DNA of 64,000 nt from Straminergon stramineum. Taxonomy: Eukaryota > Streptophyta > Bryopsida > Hypnales > Calliergonaceae. Positions 33,935 through 45,500 of this stretch are shown here, one piece after another. Below the pieces are notes generated by a model. The model searched no databases, was not told where the DNA came from, and saw nothing but the letters and a program-made list of their open reading frames with translations. Within the stretch, counting starts at the first letter, position 1. Each line of letters begins with the position of its first letter. The stretch spans positions 8,561,001-8,625,000 of the forward strand of contig OY987272.1 of the NCBI GenBank assembly GCA_963920665.1, read 5' to 3'. Made by a program: the position numbers and the translations under genes.

Positions 33935-34148
33935 CCCTGTAATGACAACAAAGTATCTAATGAACAACAAAGAATCCTTCCACGTAAGACAAAAATACAA
34001 ATATTCATCTCCGAAATGTTGTGTAGAATGGGGAGGTCTTGCATAGTAGTTTGACCTCCAATGAGTGCTCTTGATTTGTGAGGAAATGATTCACACGGTG
34101 CCCAAAAGGATAATTTCCATGGTGACAAGCCCCTCTCGCGTTCCAGGG
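33935..34148. mobile_element. TTAA-type element, uninterrupted
   Basis: The left flank is TTAA (33931-33934) and the right flank TTAT (34149-34152). The ends are CCCTG and its complement. The interior (ACAAAGAATC, TTTGACCTCCAAT, AAAAGGATAATTTCCA) matches the outer element at 51429-51643, so it is the outer type without a nested insert. Confidence 0.6.
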
Positions 34149-34490
34149 TTATTATAAGCGAGAATATGTAGGGGTTGGTTTCAGAAAACAGTTTAAGATT
34201 AGGTGCACTGGTGACAAAGCCATGTGACCAGGTCTACAGAGTAACATAAGTTAGTCAGCTGGGGTGGCTAGGCGACGAGCAAGTCAGCTATGCCTGGGAC
34301 TGCGAGCCATGATCATATTGCATGGAAAAACTAGAAACGGAAACCAATTCGAGAATGAACAGGAATCACTGTTCACAAATGTGTCTAAATTTAGCAGAAC
34401 TCACCTGCTCAGAACATTTCTTCGGGACTCCAAAAGCGATTATCAGACTTTTAAGTAATTGCAAAGGAAGAAAGGCAAGAGTCCTGGCAC

Positions 34491-34711
34491 AAATGTGATT
34501 TTCACAATTAGATCCAGTTGATAAAAGCACTACCAAAATTGGGTGGTGTTTTCGACTTTTATTTATTTATTTCTATTTTTTACACTGAAGTGTCGAAAAC
34601 CCGTCACACAAACTGTCTTTTTTATTTTTGACAGTGTCGGAAATAGTGTGGAAAACAACAACCAGTTTGGTAGTGCTTTTACCAACTTGAGCAATTATGA
34701 AAATCACATTT
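34491..34711. mobile_element. MITE with about 60-bp inverted ends, upstream of the KLCR gene
   Basis: Ends AAATGTGATTTTCA and complement. The arms also contain AAAAGCACTACCAAA and its complement. The centre is short and AT-rich. No target duplication could be fixed, so the superfamily is open. It lies about 1.4 kb before the KLCR start codon and could form part of its promoter region. Confidence 0.65.
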
Positions 34712-36080
34712 GAGACGTGTCTCTTGTTTCTTCCTTTGCTACGAAAATTTTCACTTGTTTCCAATAATACGAAGGGAAAAAAACCCACAATTGGGGAGCA
34801 CGGGGCAGGCAGGAATCCCGTTGCATGCCCGAAGAAGAAGATGAGAATCTCTGCAACCACCACACGCACTACTGCAAGTCCGCCACCTCCGACCCCAACA
34901 AACGTAATAAGCTTCCTTGGATGAATCTCGCCATGAATGCTCCCTTTCCGAATATTCTCACATCCCCGAGTCACCTCTTCAGCAACCTACACGTCCTCGC
35001 AGAATTACGCACGGTCGATGATCGTGACGATTCCTTCCACTCTCGCCGTCTTCGTCCATCTAGACCCCTCTCAATTATTACCTCACCCTGTGCAATTATG
35101 CTCACCGTCCCATTCCCCAACTCCACAACATAAGCGCACAACAGTCAACACTAGCGTCTCAGGCCGCAGTAATGGACACTGATTGCACGTCTCCTACCTT
35201 AGAATCTTGGAACCTCTCCCTCTGTAAGCTTTAACTTACCTGCTCAAGAGAGAACGTGGAGGGATGCAGTTCAAGCCATTTTTGAATTTCTTGCCTAAGG
35301 GATTTCTTGCAGTACGCCAGTAATCGAGATTTAGAAAAAGTTGGGTCAAGCGAGCGAGACGATGAAGTGATGATGAAGTGATGATGGTGGTAGCGATGAT
35401 GAAGCCTTAGTTACTAGAAGCTTGGAGCGGTTGCGTTTCAAGATGAACGAACGCGTGATGACGTGGAGAATTCATCAATCATATGTGCACTGAAGGATTG
35501 GTTAGTTGATGATCGATCTGTGCAAGTAAGTGAGTGTGTTACTTAATTACGGATTGTGGTCCTGGCGTTGATTGATCAATTGGATTCTGCGTGTTGGAGA
35601 GGCAGGAGTGAGTGGGGTCCGTTGACTGGGTCCCGCGTTACGGTTATCACTCTCGGGATGTAGCGATTGTCTTTTTGCATGAATGGGGAGCTTTCGCATG
35701 CAAGGGTGATGAGAGCTTTAGCATGATCGCACGCTCATTGATCGAACTTGTGGGAAGAGCGGTTGAAATTGGAATGTATGTGCTGATGATTGCGAGCGAT
35801 TGTGCGGAATTCGGTTCAAAAGGACAATGTATAGTGTCAGTCGTTCTGTCTTGTCCACTTGAAAGAATTTTCTAATTCTCTTTCGAAGCTCGGTTAAAAC
35901 TTCGATCACCTGGTCTGCTCTGGACAATGCAGAGTTCTGACATTTGTGACGTCGGGAGACTTGGTCGTCGTCAGTCGAAGGGGAGCTAAGCTTAGTGTGG
36001 CAGGAAGGAGGATTCAATCTCTGTGGGGAGGAAGACTGAATCTAAGCTCTGTGAGTTAGCGGTGCTGCTGTAGTTTCAGT
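34712..36080 (+). promoter_or_regulatory. Upstream region and 5' leader of the KLCR gene
   Basis: GC content rises toward the gene. Several short frames (34697-35182, 35612-35875) overlap one another in different frames and look like chance. No TATA box was assigned and the transcription start is not visible. An upstream leader intron is possible. Confidence 0.4.
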
Positions 36081-39000
36081 ATGCCTCCGCAAGCAGCTTC
36101 CAGTTTTGTAGGAATGGCGGGGAAGTTGACGAAGAAGGGCATGACGATGCCGAGAGAGGATTCGAAGCGATCCACGTGGAATGCGAAGAGCTCATCAAAA
36201 GTCACGCCCAGGGCGCCATCACCCAAAAAAGCTCCGCCCGCGACGACGGAGAAGCGGAGGTCGAAATCCGTCACATCCACGCCCACCAAGCAGGAGCCTC
36301 TCAAGTCGTGTCTGAAGAAGACGGGCTCGCAACGATCAGTTCCGTCGTCACCGCCCCTGTCTCATCGCAGCGAATGCACGCAGCTCTCCATGCGCACCGA
36401 TGCGAGCTCCTTCGAACAGAGCAGCGTCCTCCATGACGATGACGGCGTCCCCAATTGCAAGAGCGCCTCGGAACTCGAGCAACCCGAGACGCCGCCGGCG
36501 TCGTGGACGCCATCCCCCACGCCGAGCATCGCCGACGAGCCAGGCTACCCCGAGTACGGAAATTCGAACCTTCCAGAGCCAGGAACAAGCAGCATGCGCC
36601 GTGAATTCCCCGCGGCGTTCGTGGAGGCATTCTCTCGTGACGAAGACTCCGTGGCGGATAGTCCCCACACGGGCCCTTACCTTCTGAAGTTGGCCAAGTC
36701 GCACGCGTCTGGCGAGAATCCTGTGAAGGCTTTGGAGTATTGCATCCGCGCCGTGAAATTCTACGAGCGGCAGTCGGAGCCGGAGAATGTGCTGGACTTG
36801 GTCACCAGTTTGCACATCCTGGCGGCCCTGCATTGTCATTTGGGACAGTATGAGGACGCCGCAACGCTGTTGGAGCGCTCTCTTACGCTGCCCGACCTTG
36901 ATCGCGGCGGGGAGAATCACGCACTCGCGGCGTTTAATGGGCATATGCAAATGGGAGATACCTTGAACATGGCGGGCAAGTTGGCACCCAGCCTGGAAGC
37001 CTACCATCGAGCCCTCGAGCTGCAGAAATCCGTTCTGGGAGAACTTGACGCTCGCGTCGCGGACACTTGCGTCTACATTGCGGAAGCCCATATGCAGGTC
37101 AGCATTTCTCGTAATCCCGCTTCACAAGCCTTGATTTTCTCTGCATTGTAGGGTTGTTTGGGAATGGATACCATAAATTCTGGAAGCATTTCGATTTGAG
37201 ATACTCGCACTAGTGTCGCTTCTTGTGCAACAAATTTTAAGAGGATTTGTAAATTATCAGTATCTGTAGTCATTGTTGCGCAAATGAATCCCTTAAATCT
37301 TGGAAGCATTTTCGATTTGGGATACTTGCACAACTCTCGCTTCTTGTGCAACGAATTCTAAGAGGATTTGTAAATCGATCGCAAGTGAGTTTTAGGAGTT
37401 TACCTTGGAGGAAATGAAACAGAGTTTACCATCTCAATTTAACCATTGCCACCTCCTAAGTGGTAAACTCCGTTTCATTATCAGTTCATCACGATGGCAA
37501 ACTCTTAAAAATCCCTTGTGAATATCTGTATTCATGGTTGTGCAAATGATACTCCTCTCTGGATGAATGGGGGACGTGCACACTCTCATTCAGTACTAGA
37601 GTCTTCCATTGCAATTCTGAAGAGCTTTCAATACGTAAGGGTTGAAATCCAATTGATAGAGTATTGGAGATGAAGAAGGTTGCATGTGCTCAAGCTTCCA
37701 TTGAAGTCTTTATTTTCGTGTTGCTAACAAGGATGAGTACCAGAGAATAGAAATGAAGATTAGATTATTCAATGTTTCAATGATTTGGTTTGGAATATCA
37801 AGTGTGATACCTTTGGTTTGGATTGCAGGCATTGGAGTTTGCTGAAGCGAGGGAGCTATGTGAGCATTCGTTATCGATCCATACTCAGCTTTGTGAGCCA
37901 GGATCGGTGGAAGAAGCGAGTGACCATCGTCTGCTGGCCATTATCTGCAGCTCGCAAGGCGAGCATGAAAAGGCGTTGGACTCGTTGGTGTATGCAAATG
38001 ACATCTTTGTCAACTTCGATCTTCAGGTAAACTTCGACTCCGCCATTGGATTTACAAATTTGCCTCCCTGTTAATCTAACAACCTAGCTATTACGTGAAT
38101 GATAGGCCGATTTTACAATAATGTCAGTTTTGTGTGACAATACCATCAACTTAAGTATAGGTATTAATGTATACGTAAATCATGTGCCCTTAATGGGACA
38201 TATTAAGCACCTCGCATCTAATTCATCATCCAGAATATGGACTGTAGGGCGCTTAAGATTAACATTAGAATGTAGGACTGCACTCTAACTCCCTTATTAA
38301 TCTAACTGATCATCTAGTTCGAATATTTAACACAAGTGCTCTCCAGCCAGCCGGCAACGGTAATGTGACAAGTGTACAAGATACTCCAGAATGTCATTGA
38401 CGAGAGTTGTTTGAGTGTTACATAACCCCGACGGAGGAGTTGGTTTGCGGTGAGAGGATCATCATGTAACTTAATTCCCTGTACTGAGTGCGCCATGTTG
38501 CCTTGCAGCTCGATGTGGCGACGGGGAACCAGAGCATCGGCGACGAGCTGCTGGCGTTGGGCCGCGACACGGAGGCACTGCAATGCTTCGAGAAGTGCAT
38601 GACGGACTTCACGATGCTCAAGGGCGAGCACGACACGATGGTGGCGTCGGCGCACACCAGCCTGGCGGATCTGTTCCTGCGCACCAACAATCCCAACGAG
38701 GCCAAGCTACAGTGCCAGCAGGCGCTACAGATCTACGCCAAGCCCGGCGCCGGCCACGTCCCCTGCGATGTGGCCTACGGGCTGGTCGCCATCGCCGGCA
38801 TTCTGGAGCAGCTGAATGAACAGGAGACTGCGATGCTGTTGCTCCAAAGGGCCTTCAACATCCAAGAACGCATCCCAGGTTCGCTTTTCTTAACCTCAAG
38901 TTTATAGTCAATTGTGATGGAACAGTCAGTATTTTACTGCTTCGGCACTCTTTTCAGGATGCGTGGGTTAAAAATGCAAATCTGTAGTTGTCCTAGTTTT

Positions 39001-41510
39001 GAAGCTTAGCGAAGATGTAATTAATGTAAAGACTCTATTCAGCATACGTCGAGCGAGGGAGAGATTCCATTGACAGTACTAGTGCAGTTTGAGCCTTCGT
39101 TTCCCTCCAACTATCTAGAAACTGACGTACGCCACCTAAAATTTCGCACATTCATATCTAAATGTCAATAGATCACGTGTTTTCACACTTACCACAAATC
39201 AATGCATAGTCAATGGAGCTTCTAATGTACTGTACATACTACATGGTTAAAAGAGTCTCCACTCTCGTCCCAAATGCCTTAACTGCAAGGCAATTAAGCT
39301 GCATTCCATTCATGTTACAACCTTTCCATCACTCAATATCCGTGGCAGTGAAGGCATGTCGCTTCTCACCGACGACAAATCACCAACGACAACTGTGGGG
39401 GAATTTTGTGATGATGTGACCAGCTCACTGCTTCTGACACAAACAAACTACAGAACTTTGTAGTCCAGTTTGTGCCCGGAGTTTGTGGTGCCTAGAAGCG
39501 ACGCTAACTTACTTGTTGCCCTACTATGTGAGCCGACTCGAACAGACAGCCAGCGGCTTTTTCATTCAGTTGTTTCTCCCTTTTATTCTCGATCTGCAGG
39601 TCAGCAAGCGACCGTGGCAGGACTGGAGGCCCAAATCGGCATCCTGCACACCATGTTGCATCACTTCCCTCCGGCCTTGCAGTCTTTCCAAAGCGCGGTG
39701 GCCAAAATGAAGAACGGCACCTTGCCCAACTCTCCGCTGGTGGGGCTGGTGCTCAACCAGATGGGCGTGGCGTCCGTGGAGGTCGGGGATATGCAACAGG
39801 CGGCTTTGCTCTTTGAGGAAGCCAAGGAAGTGATGGAGAGCACTGCGGGGGGGCATCATCTGGATACACTGGATGTCTGCAACAACCTGGCCTGCGTTTA
39901 TGCCAGCATGGACCGGTACGACTCGACTATTGCGTCCATTTCTTTCCACTTGTTTGAATTGTGGGCAAATTTTCGCCCGTTTCGTACTTCTTTGGGTCGG
40001 TACTGGCTCCCTTTGCGTTATAAAGAATTACTCCCTCCGTCCCAAAATGATCTTCTTATTGGACTCAATTTTTTGTCCCAAAATGATCTTCCTATTGCAC
40101 TTAACGATATGAGAATTGATCAAATTCAACTTTTGATTGCTACATGGGACTAGCAAAATAACTCTAAGCAATAGTTTCCCTTCCATCTATGCAATTATCA
40201 ATCAAAAGTCAAATTAAATGATTGAAGATGTCAATCAACACTCTTCATTCTTATTTTTTGCATCTCTTTGAGTGTTTCTTGATTGAAGGAGATGAAGCTT
40301 TGGGAGGTGGTACAAAGTTCCACACATGATCTTAGGTACATTCTAAGTGCCTAAAAAATAACAACCTCACACTCAACAATTATGTGCCCAGTGGTGTTCT
40401 TTGAAAATGTCCAAAAAATTCCACTTTTCAAAACTCCCAAACTCCACTTTGACAAGGGTTCCGAAACTCAAAATTTATAGGACACTGGAAGTGCATCACA
40501 ACCTACTTACAATGTGAAATGGGTTTAAAAAAATGTTATTTTTTGCCTTAATCTAGAATACTTTGTCTAACAGGAAGATCATTTTGGGACGGAGGGAGTA
40601 GAAAAAAGAAGAGTGGGGGGATGAAATTGCCAAAAATGAATAATCTGAGATGATTACAGTATTCACCAAACTTTGGATGAAGTTTAATTTACTAATCATA
40701 ATCACTATGATGATGAAAGTGATAGATGAATGTACAAATGGGATGACTGTTATGACTGACTTGCTTCCTGGGGGCTGTCGCTCTACTAACCCCCAAACAG
40801 AAAAGAATCAAAACCAAACCACCACTTTAGGAGGCTCATATTTTTGTTTAGGAGGCATCGTCTTTCTGTACTCAAGAATGTTATGTAAATCTAATGCCAC
40901 TCTTTTGGTTTTAATACTCGTAATCATGCCACCAAGGGGGAAACAAAAAATTGTAAAATGCATTAGTGACCAATTGCTTTACCACATAAGGGGGATGCCA
41001 ATGGCTAAAAGCGGTGTCCAATGAATGACATTCAAGGACATTGTAGAAACAAAGAATACACCCATTCATCCAAGAATTTGATAATTTTTGGTTGATTACC
41101 TATCTTGGTCATCAAGTTGCCTCCTTCTAGGGTTCTTAAGATAAGTGTAGGCCTAATTTCAGGATTTCTTGTAGGAATATCCAAGTGTTGTAAACCTCTC
41201 CTGACTAGCCAATGAGGCAGTGACACAGTTGGCTCCAACACTAAACTTGGTATTAAGTGATTTTGTTTCGAATAAAATACATAAATTGTGTGTTGGTGCC
41301 ATGTGCAGAATCGAGGAAGCTCAAGAGCTTCTGGAGGAAGTGGTGAGGGTGAAGGAGGAGAAGCTGGGTGCAGTGCATCCGGATGTGTGCGAAGACCGTG
41401 CACGTCTGCAAGCGCTGCTTGCTCAGGTGCAAACATCCTCGTCCAAAAGGTCTCGGAAGCTTGTGGGAAGGTCGACATCCATAAGGAAAGCTTTGCACAC
41501 GACCAAGTAG
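36081..41510 (+). CDS. Kinesin light chain-related TPR protein, five exons
   Basis: Plant kinesin light chain-related (KLCR/CMU) proteins are TPR proteins of the cell cortex that, in seed plants, help hold microtubules and associated IQD-protein and cellulose-synthase machinery at the plasma membrane. That role is inferred from the family. Exons are 36081-37097, 37829-38026, 38509-38878, 39600-39915 and 41309-41510; all introns are GT-AG and phases agree, giving 700 residues. Residues 1 to about 175 are disordered, basic and rich in Ser, Pro and Lys. From about 200 on, TPR-type helices repeat, for example GQYEDAATLLERSL, GEHEKALDSLVYA, GRDTEALQCFEKC, NPNEAKLQCQQAL and RIEEAQELLEEVV. The end is a basic tail (SSSKRSRKLVGRS). 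The start is the first ATG in frame, context CAGTATGCC. The last intron (39916-41308) holds a Stowaway MITE. The gene converges on the ABCG gene downstream. It looks intact. No gene symbol is given because orthology within the KLCR family cannot be settled. Confidence 0.9.
37158..37479. repeat. Tandem duplication and hairpin in KLCR intron 1
   Basis: Two units of about 100 bp (37158-37258 and 37283-37379) share TCTGGAAGCATTTCGATTTG-type and CGCTTCTTGTGCAACRAATT-type sequence at 125-bp spacing. Just after, AATGAAACAGAGTTTACCA (37413-37431) is inverted at 37461-37479 with one mismatch. Confidence 0.7.
40031..40598. mobile_element. Stowaway-type (Tc1/mariner) MITE in KLCR intron 4
   Basis: The ends are CTCCCTCCGTCCCAAAATGA and its exact complement, the classic Stowaway terminus. 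TA flanks it at 40029-40030 and 40599-40600. The 568-bp length is long for the family. Part of the left end (CCCAAAATGATCTTC) is repeated 50 bp further in. It lies wholly inside the last intron and does not touch the splice sites. Confidence 0.93.
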
Positions 41511-42523
41511 CTGCAAAGGAAGTATCATGGCAAAAGGAAGTTGGATATATGGACATATACAGTAGAACACAGGATCGTCATTTTGAACTGTATATAGATG
41601 ACCTTGAAACGGATACTTGTAATATAGTTAATCCTAAGCCTGCAGATTCCTCGCTTCTTATAATGTGGTTGCGCACGTGCAAGAGAATCTAAATCTGCTT
41701 GATGTATTAGTTTTTCACACATTTTGGGTAGAAGTTTGAGTTGATTTTCATGCACAAATGAACACGAATCGGTATAAATAGAAGTGGGCATTCCAATTTC
41801 CCGACCAGTAAACTCCTTGTCCTGTTAACTGTGTGTCAGTGTGTGTGTTACGAATTGAACTTACATATGATTGTAACTTTTTAAAAGGGAGGAATATTTT
41901 TATCTATTGTATGTGTAGAAGAGTTGTTCACGTTAGCACCAAAATATTCTTTGTAACAAGTTATAATCATATGTATGTTCAGTTCGCACTAATAGGACAA
42001 ATCAGGTAATTTGCTGTGATTCTCAAATGCTTATGTAAGTTTGATCAATCATTACGGAAACAAACTGAAGGTATCGAACTCATTCCTTTTCCCAGAGGTT
42101 GAAAAGTCATCCAATGCAAGAAATGAGATATTTCTAGATTATATCCCAATCAGATACGGCTAGTAAATGCAAAACATATTCTTCAAGTGTAGTGTAGACA
42201 GCTGATTGATAATACCGTACTACAGGAGTTCAAATTTCAACAATTCATAATTCAGTAGATCATACAGAATCCAAATAATACATACTTTTGTGAGTTGGAA
42301 TCTTTTCCACCTCGGTCACGTCTCCTTGAAATAACTCGAAAATGGGGAAAACTTACCCAAAATATTCTATTCCAATAATAGAAACCACTCACAATAGGAA
42401 TGGGTACCCTACCTTTTATAATAAAAAAATTTGGTAATATTTTACAACAAATGGGTCTCCTCACTCCCTATCATCATATGCTACAAGCTAAATTTCAATT
42501 CTACAATACAGGTCAGTGCCAAC
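41511..42523. other. Shared 3' region between KLCR (+) and ABCG (-)
   Basis: About 1 kb separates the two convergent stop codons. It should contain both 3' untranslated regions. A TAATAAAA-like string on the plus strand near 42420 cannot be assigned. No other gene was seen. Confidence 0.5.
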
Positions 42524-45500
42524 CTACTTATCATGTCCTTTTATTCTCGTCAGGAAAAAATATGCCATGAGTCTATACCCAACCAGCATGATGACCAACG
42601 CCATTGCAGCAATCCCCAAACCATCGATTCCAACATTTGCCACTGCCGGATACTCTGCAACGCGACACTGCCCTGAGGGATCAGTGGCGCAAGGATACGT
42701 TTGATCCTGAGAGTACTGCGCTCCCAGCTGGAGCTTGTAGCAGAAATAACTGACGGACAGGTACTTGATCCAGCGAATCCACACGGGCGTATCCTGAATG
42801 AAATACCCTCCTGCCAACAACAGCGTCAGCATTATGACTGATGCCAATGTTGTTGCTTTCTTCACATCCATCAACGCCGCTCCCAATGTCAATCCCAAAC
42901 CCTGAACAAACCAATTACAATTCCTTCAATACAGAAACAAGCAAAAAACATTCAGCTATGCTACAAGAAGCAGTCCCAGTTAGTAGCACTGAGATCTCAT
43001 CATTTTCCAGTAATGCCAACTGACTCGAACTTCCTCACATTCATTATACAACGACAAAACGTCTGTGAGTTCTGTCGATGCAAAGCCTCGAACCTCCCCT
43101 TTGGTCCAGTGCTAACAAAGGGTAAGATAAAATCGAATTTAAGTATTTTACCGAAACTGTTAATCCAAGATTCATTTCTTCGTACACTCGTATTCTCTAA
43201 TATCACATTCGCCGGTCTCTCACCATAACTTAGGAAACGAATGTACCCAGTTTAGAATTCACTTTATGCTCACTATCACACTTTGTTATGTCACAAAAAA
43301 GTTGCACACGATTGGTGGATTTTCTAAACTTGAATTCTATCAAGCCGCCTTCTCCTACTGTACAGCTCTAATTGGCTCTTTGCTATCAATATCAATGATG
43401 GCATAGTAGCAACCTTTCGTGCATACATTAGCTAAACGTATGACAGAATGAGGGTCATGGCTTTTAAATTCTTGGGTGCTTCCAGGAGAGAGACTCTAAA
43501 GAACCCCATGAACAATCCAAGTTGCACTTTCTGTTCAAATCCAACAAAAATTAAAGGAATTGGAAGGGAGGAATTTGTATACCTGGGAGACGAGCACGGT
43601 GAAGAGAACGATCAACAAGGTGAGAAAGAAACCGAGAAAGGTCGCCTTCAACCCGGCCATCCAGTAAACAATGATGACAAACAGCGTTGGCAGCACAAGC
43701 TCCAGAGGCAAATCAGCCGCTGTTCGAGCCAGGAAGTACGCACTCAGTCGGTACATGCCTGATGCTCTTTCCTTTATCAGCATAGCTCGTTCTTGTGGGA
43801 ACGTGAAGATGGCAGAGAACACGGGGAAGAAGCCCCAAAATGTTGTGAAGAAAAACAACAGCCCCACCTGCCGTCATTAGAGTCCAATCCATGAGTTCAC
43901 TGGATATATAAGTTTTAGTATTTCACTATTTCCATCACTTCAAGCATATTAAGCTATGTGATAGTGCGAAAAAGAGTTGTAGAGAGCTCTTTGGGCACAA
44001 GAACTAAATCTGTGGAGATTTTTTCACTGCATATAAATTTCTTGTGCAATTTCAAAGCAGTAGGTTATAGATCACTATTAGAAAGACAGTATTCAACTCA
44101 TTTCTTTTCAGATTTTAATGTCCACAGACTTTTCCCTAACGCATGCTTACACCCAACTTCCTAATTGAAGGCCAACCAATTCAAGTGCGTTGTATGAAAT
44201 TAGTTCCGACTTGCTGTTGCTTGAAGAGAAATATAAGCAAACTTTAGAGTTTGTGATTCTGACCTGATCTTGCACTCGCGAAACGGACGAGTTCCACCAG
44301 AGCAAACCGGCGATGACGGAGATGGCGATGACTTGACCGATTTTCAGAGGCGAAAATGCCTCGTGCCGACGTTCTTTCCAACCCCTTTCCAGCAACACGG
44401 TGAATTGGTTCCACCATGAAGTTGACCACTTCGCCATACTCGCTGCCAATTTTAACAAACAAAATCAATTACATGCGCAAACTTCTCTCTCAAAATCTTA
44501 ATAGAAAACATGCTTTATGGCTAAGTAAAGTGGAAGTGGACCTTCTTTTGAGAAACATTATGTCAGGCAAGGGATGCTATTTCCATAATTTCACGTTACC
44601 GGTTAGAACCCAGTTCGATCATGCTCAGCCAAGGACAAAACAAGATATAACCACGCACTTCATATCCAATGCTCGGTTCCGACCACTGCGGAATTGAGCT
44701 CTGCCCATTGAGGTTGTGTCGCAGCAAAGAAATAAAGCAAAAAATAGATTGCTCACTTCGAAAACATTTGCATGTAATACTGCGCATACCTTTATCAACA
44801 GCCCCTACTTCAGCCGCCCGGGTATTCGCCACTTCCTCCGCCACTTTCTCCCCCAAATTCCTTTTAGAAGCCTCCAGCAGCTTCACCCGCATCCCTTGCG
44901 GGTCCTCATTCTGCTTCACCATCTTCCCCTCTCCCTCCATCAGCTTCTCCGGCGTCACCCCATTCGCCAAATCTAGCAAGAAGTCCGCGGGGTTCATCGG
45001 AAAGGGCGGCGAGAATTGCACCGAGGCGAAATACTCCATAGCCTCTCTTGCTGGTCCATAATACAACGAGTACCCTTCGGAAAGAAGAATCATCTTGTCG
45101 AACATGTGGTACATGGTACTTGAAGGTTGGTGAATGGTGGTGACGATCGTCTTGCCGTTCTTTGCGAGGTCCTGGAGCATCTTGATGATGCGGAGCGCAG
45201 TGGTGGAGTCGAGACCAGAGGTGGGCTCATCGAGAAAGAGTAAGCTCGGGTCTACCAGCAATTCATGACCGATGCTCACGCGCTTGCGTTCGCCGCCGGA
45301 GACGCCGCGCTTGAAGGGGCCGCCGATGATCGTGTCCTTGCAGCGTTCTAACCCGAGCTCGGTGATGATCGCCTCCGCGCGCTTCAACTGGACAAGAAGT
45401 AAAATCCACGACGGTACGTCTCGTCAGTCTAAAACCATAAAACTCCAAACCACTAATCTATGGCAATCGTGGGTTTCAGTGAGTAGGAATCCCATAGTCC

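Noticed and set aside
36348..37091. 247-codon minus-strand ORF over KLCR exon 1
   Set aside because: It is a shadow of the GC-rich exon. The plus strand has the recognisable TPR protein, in-phase introns and continuing exons.
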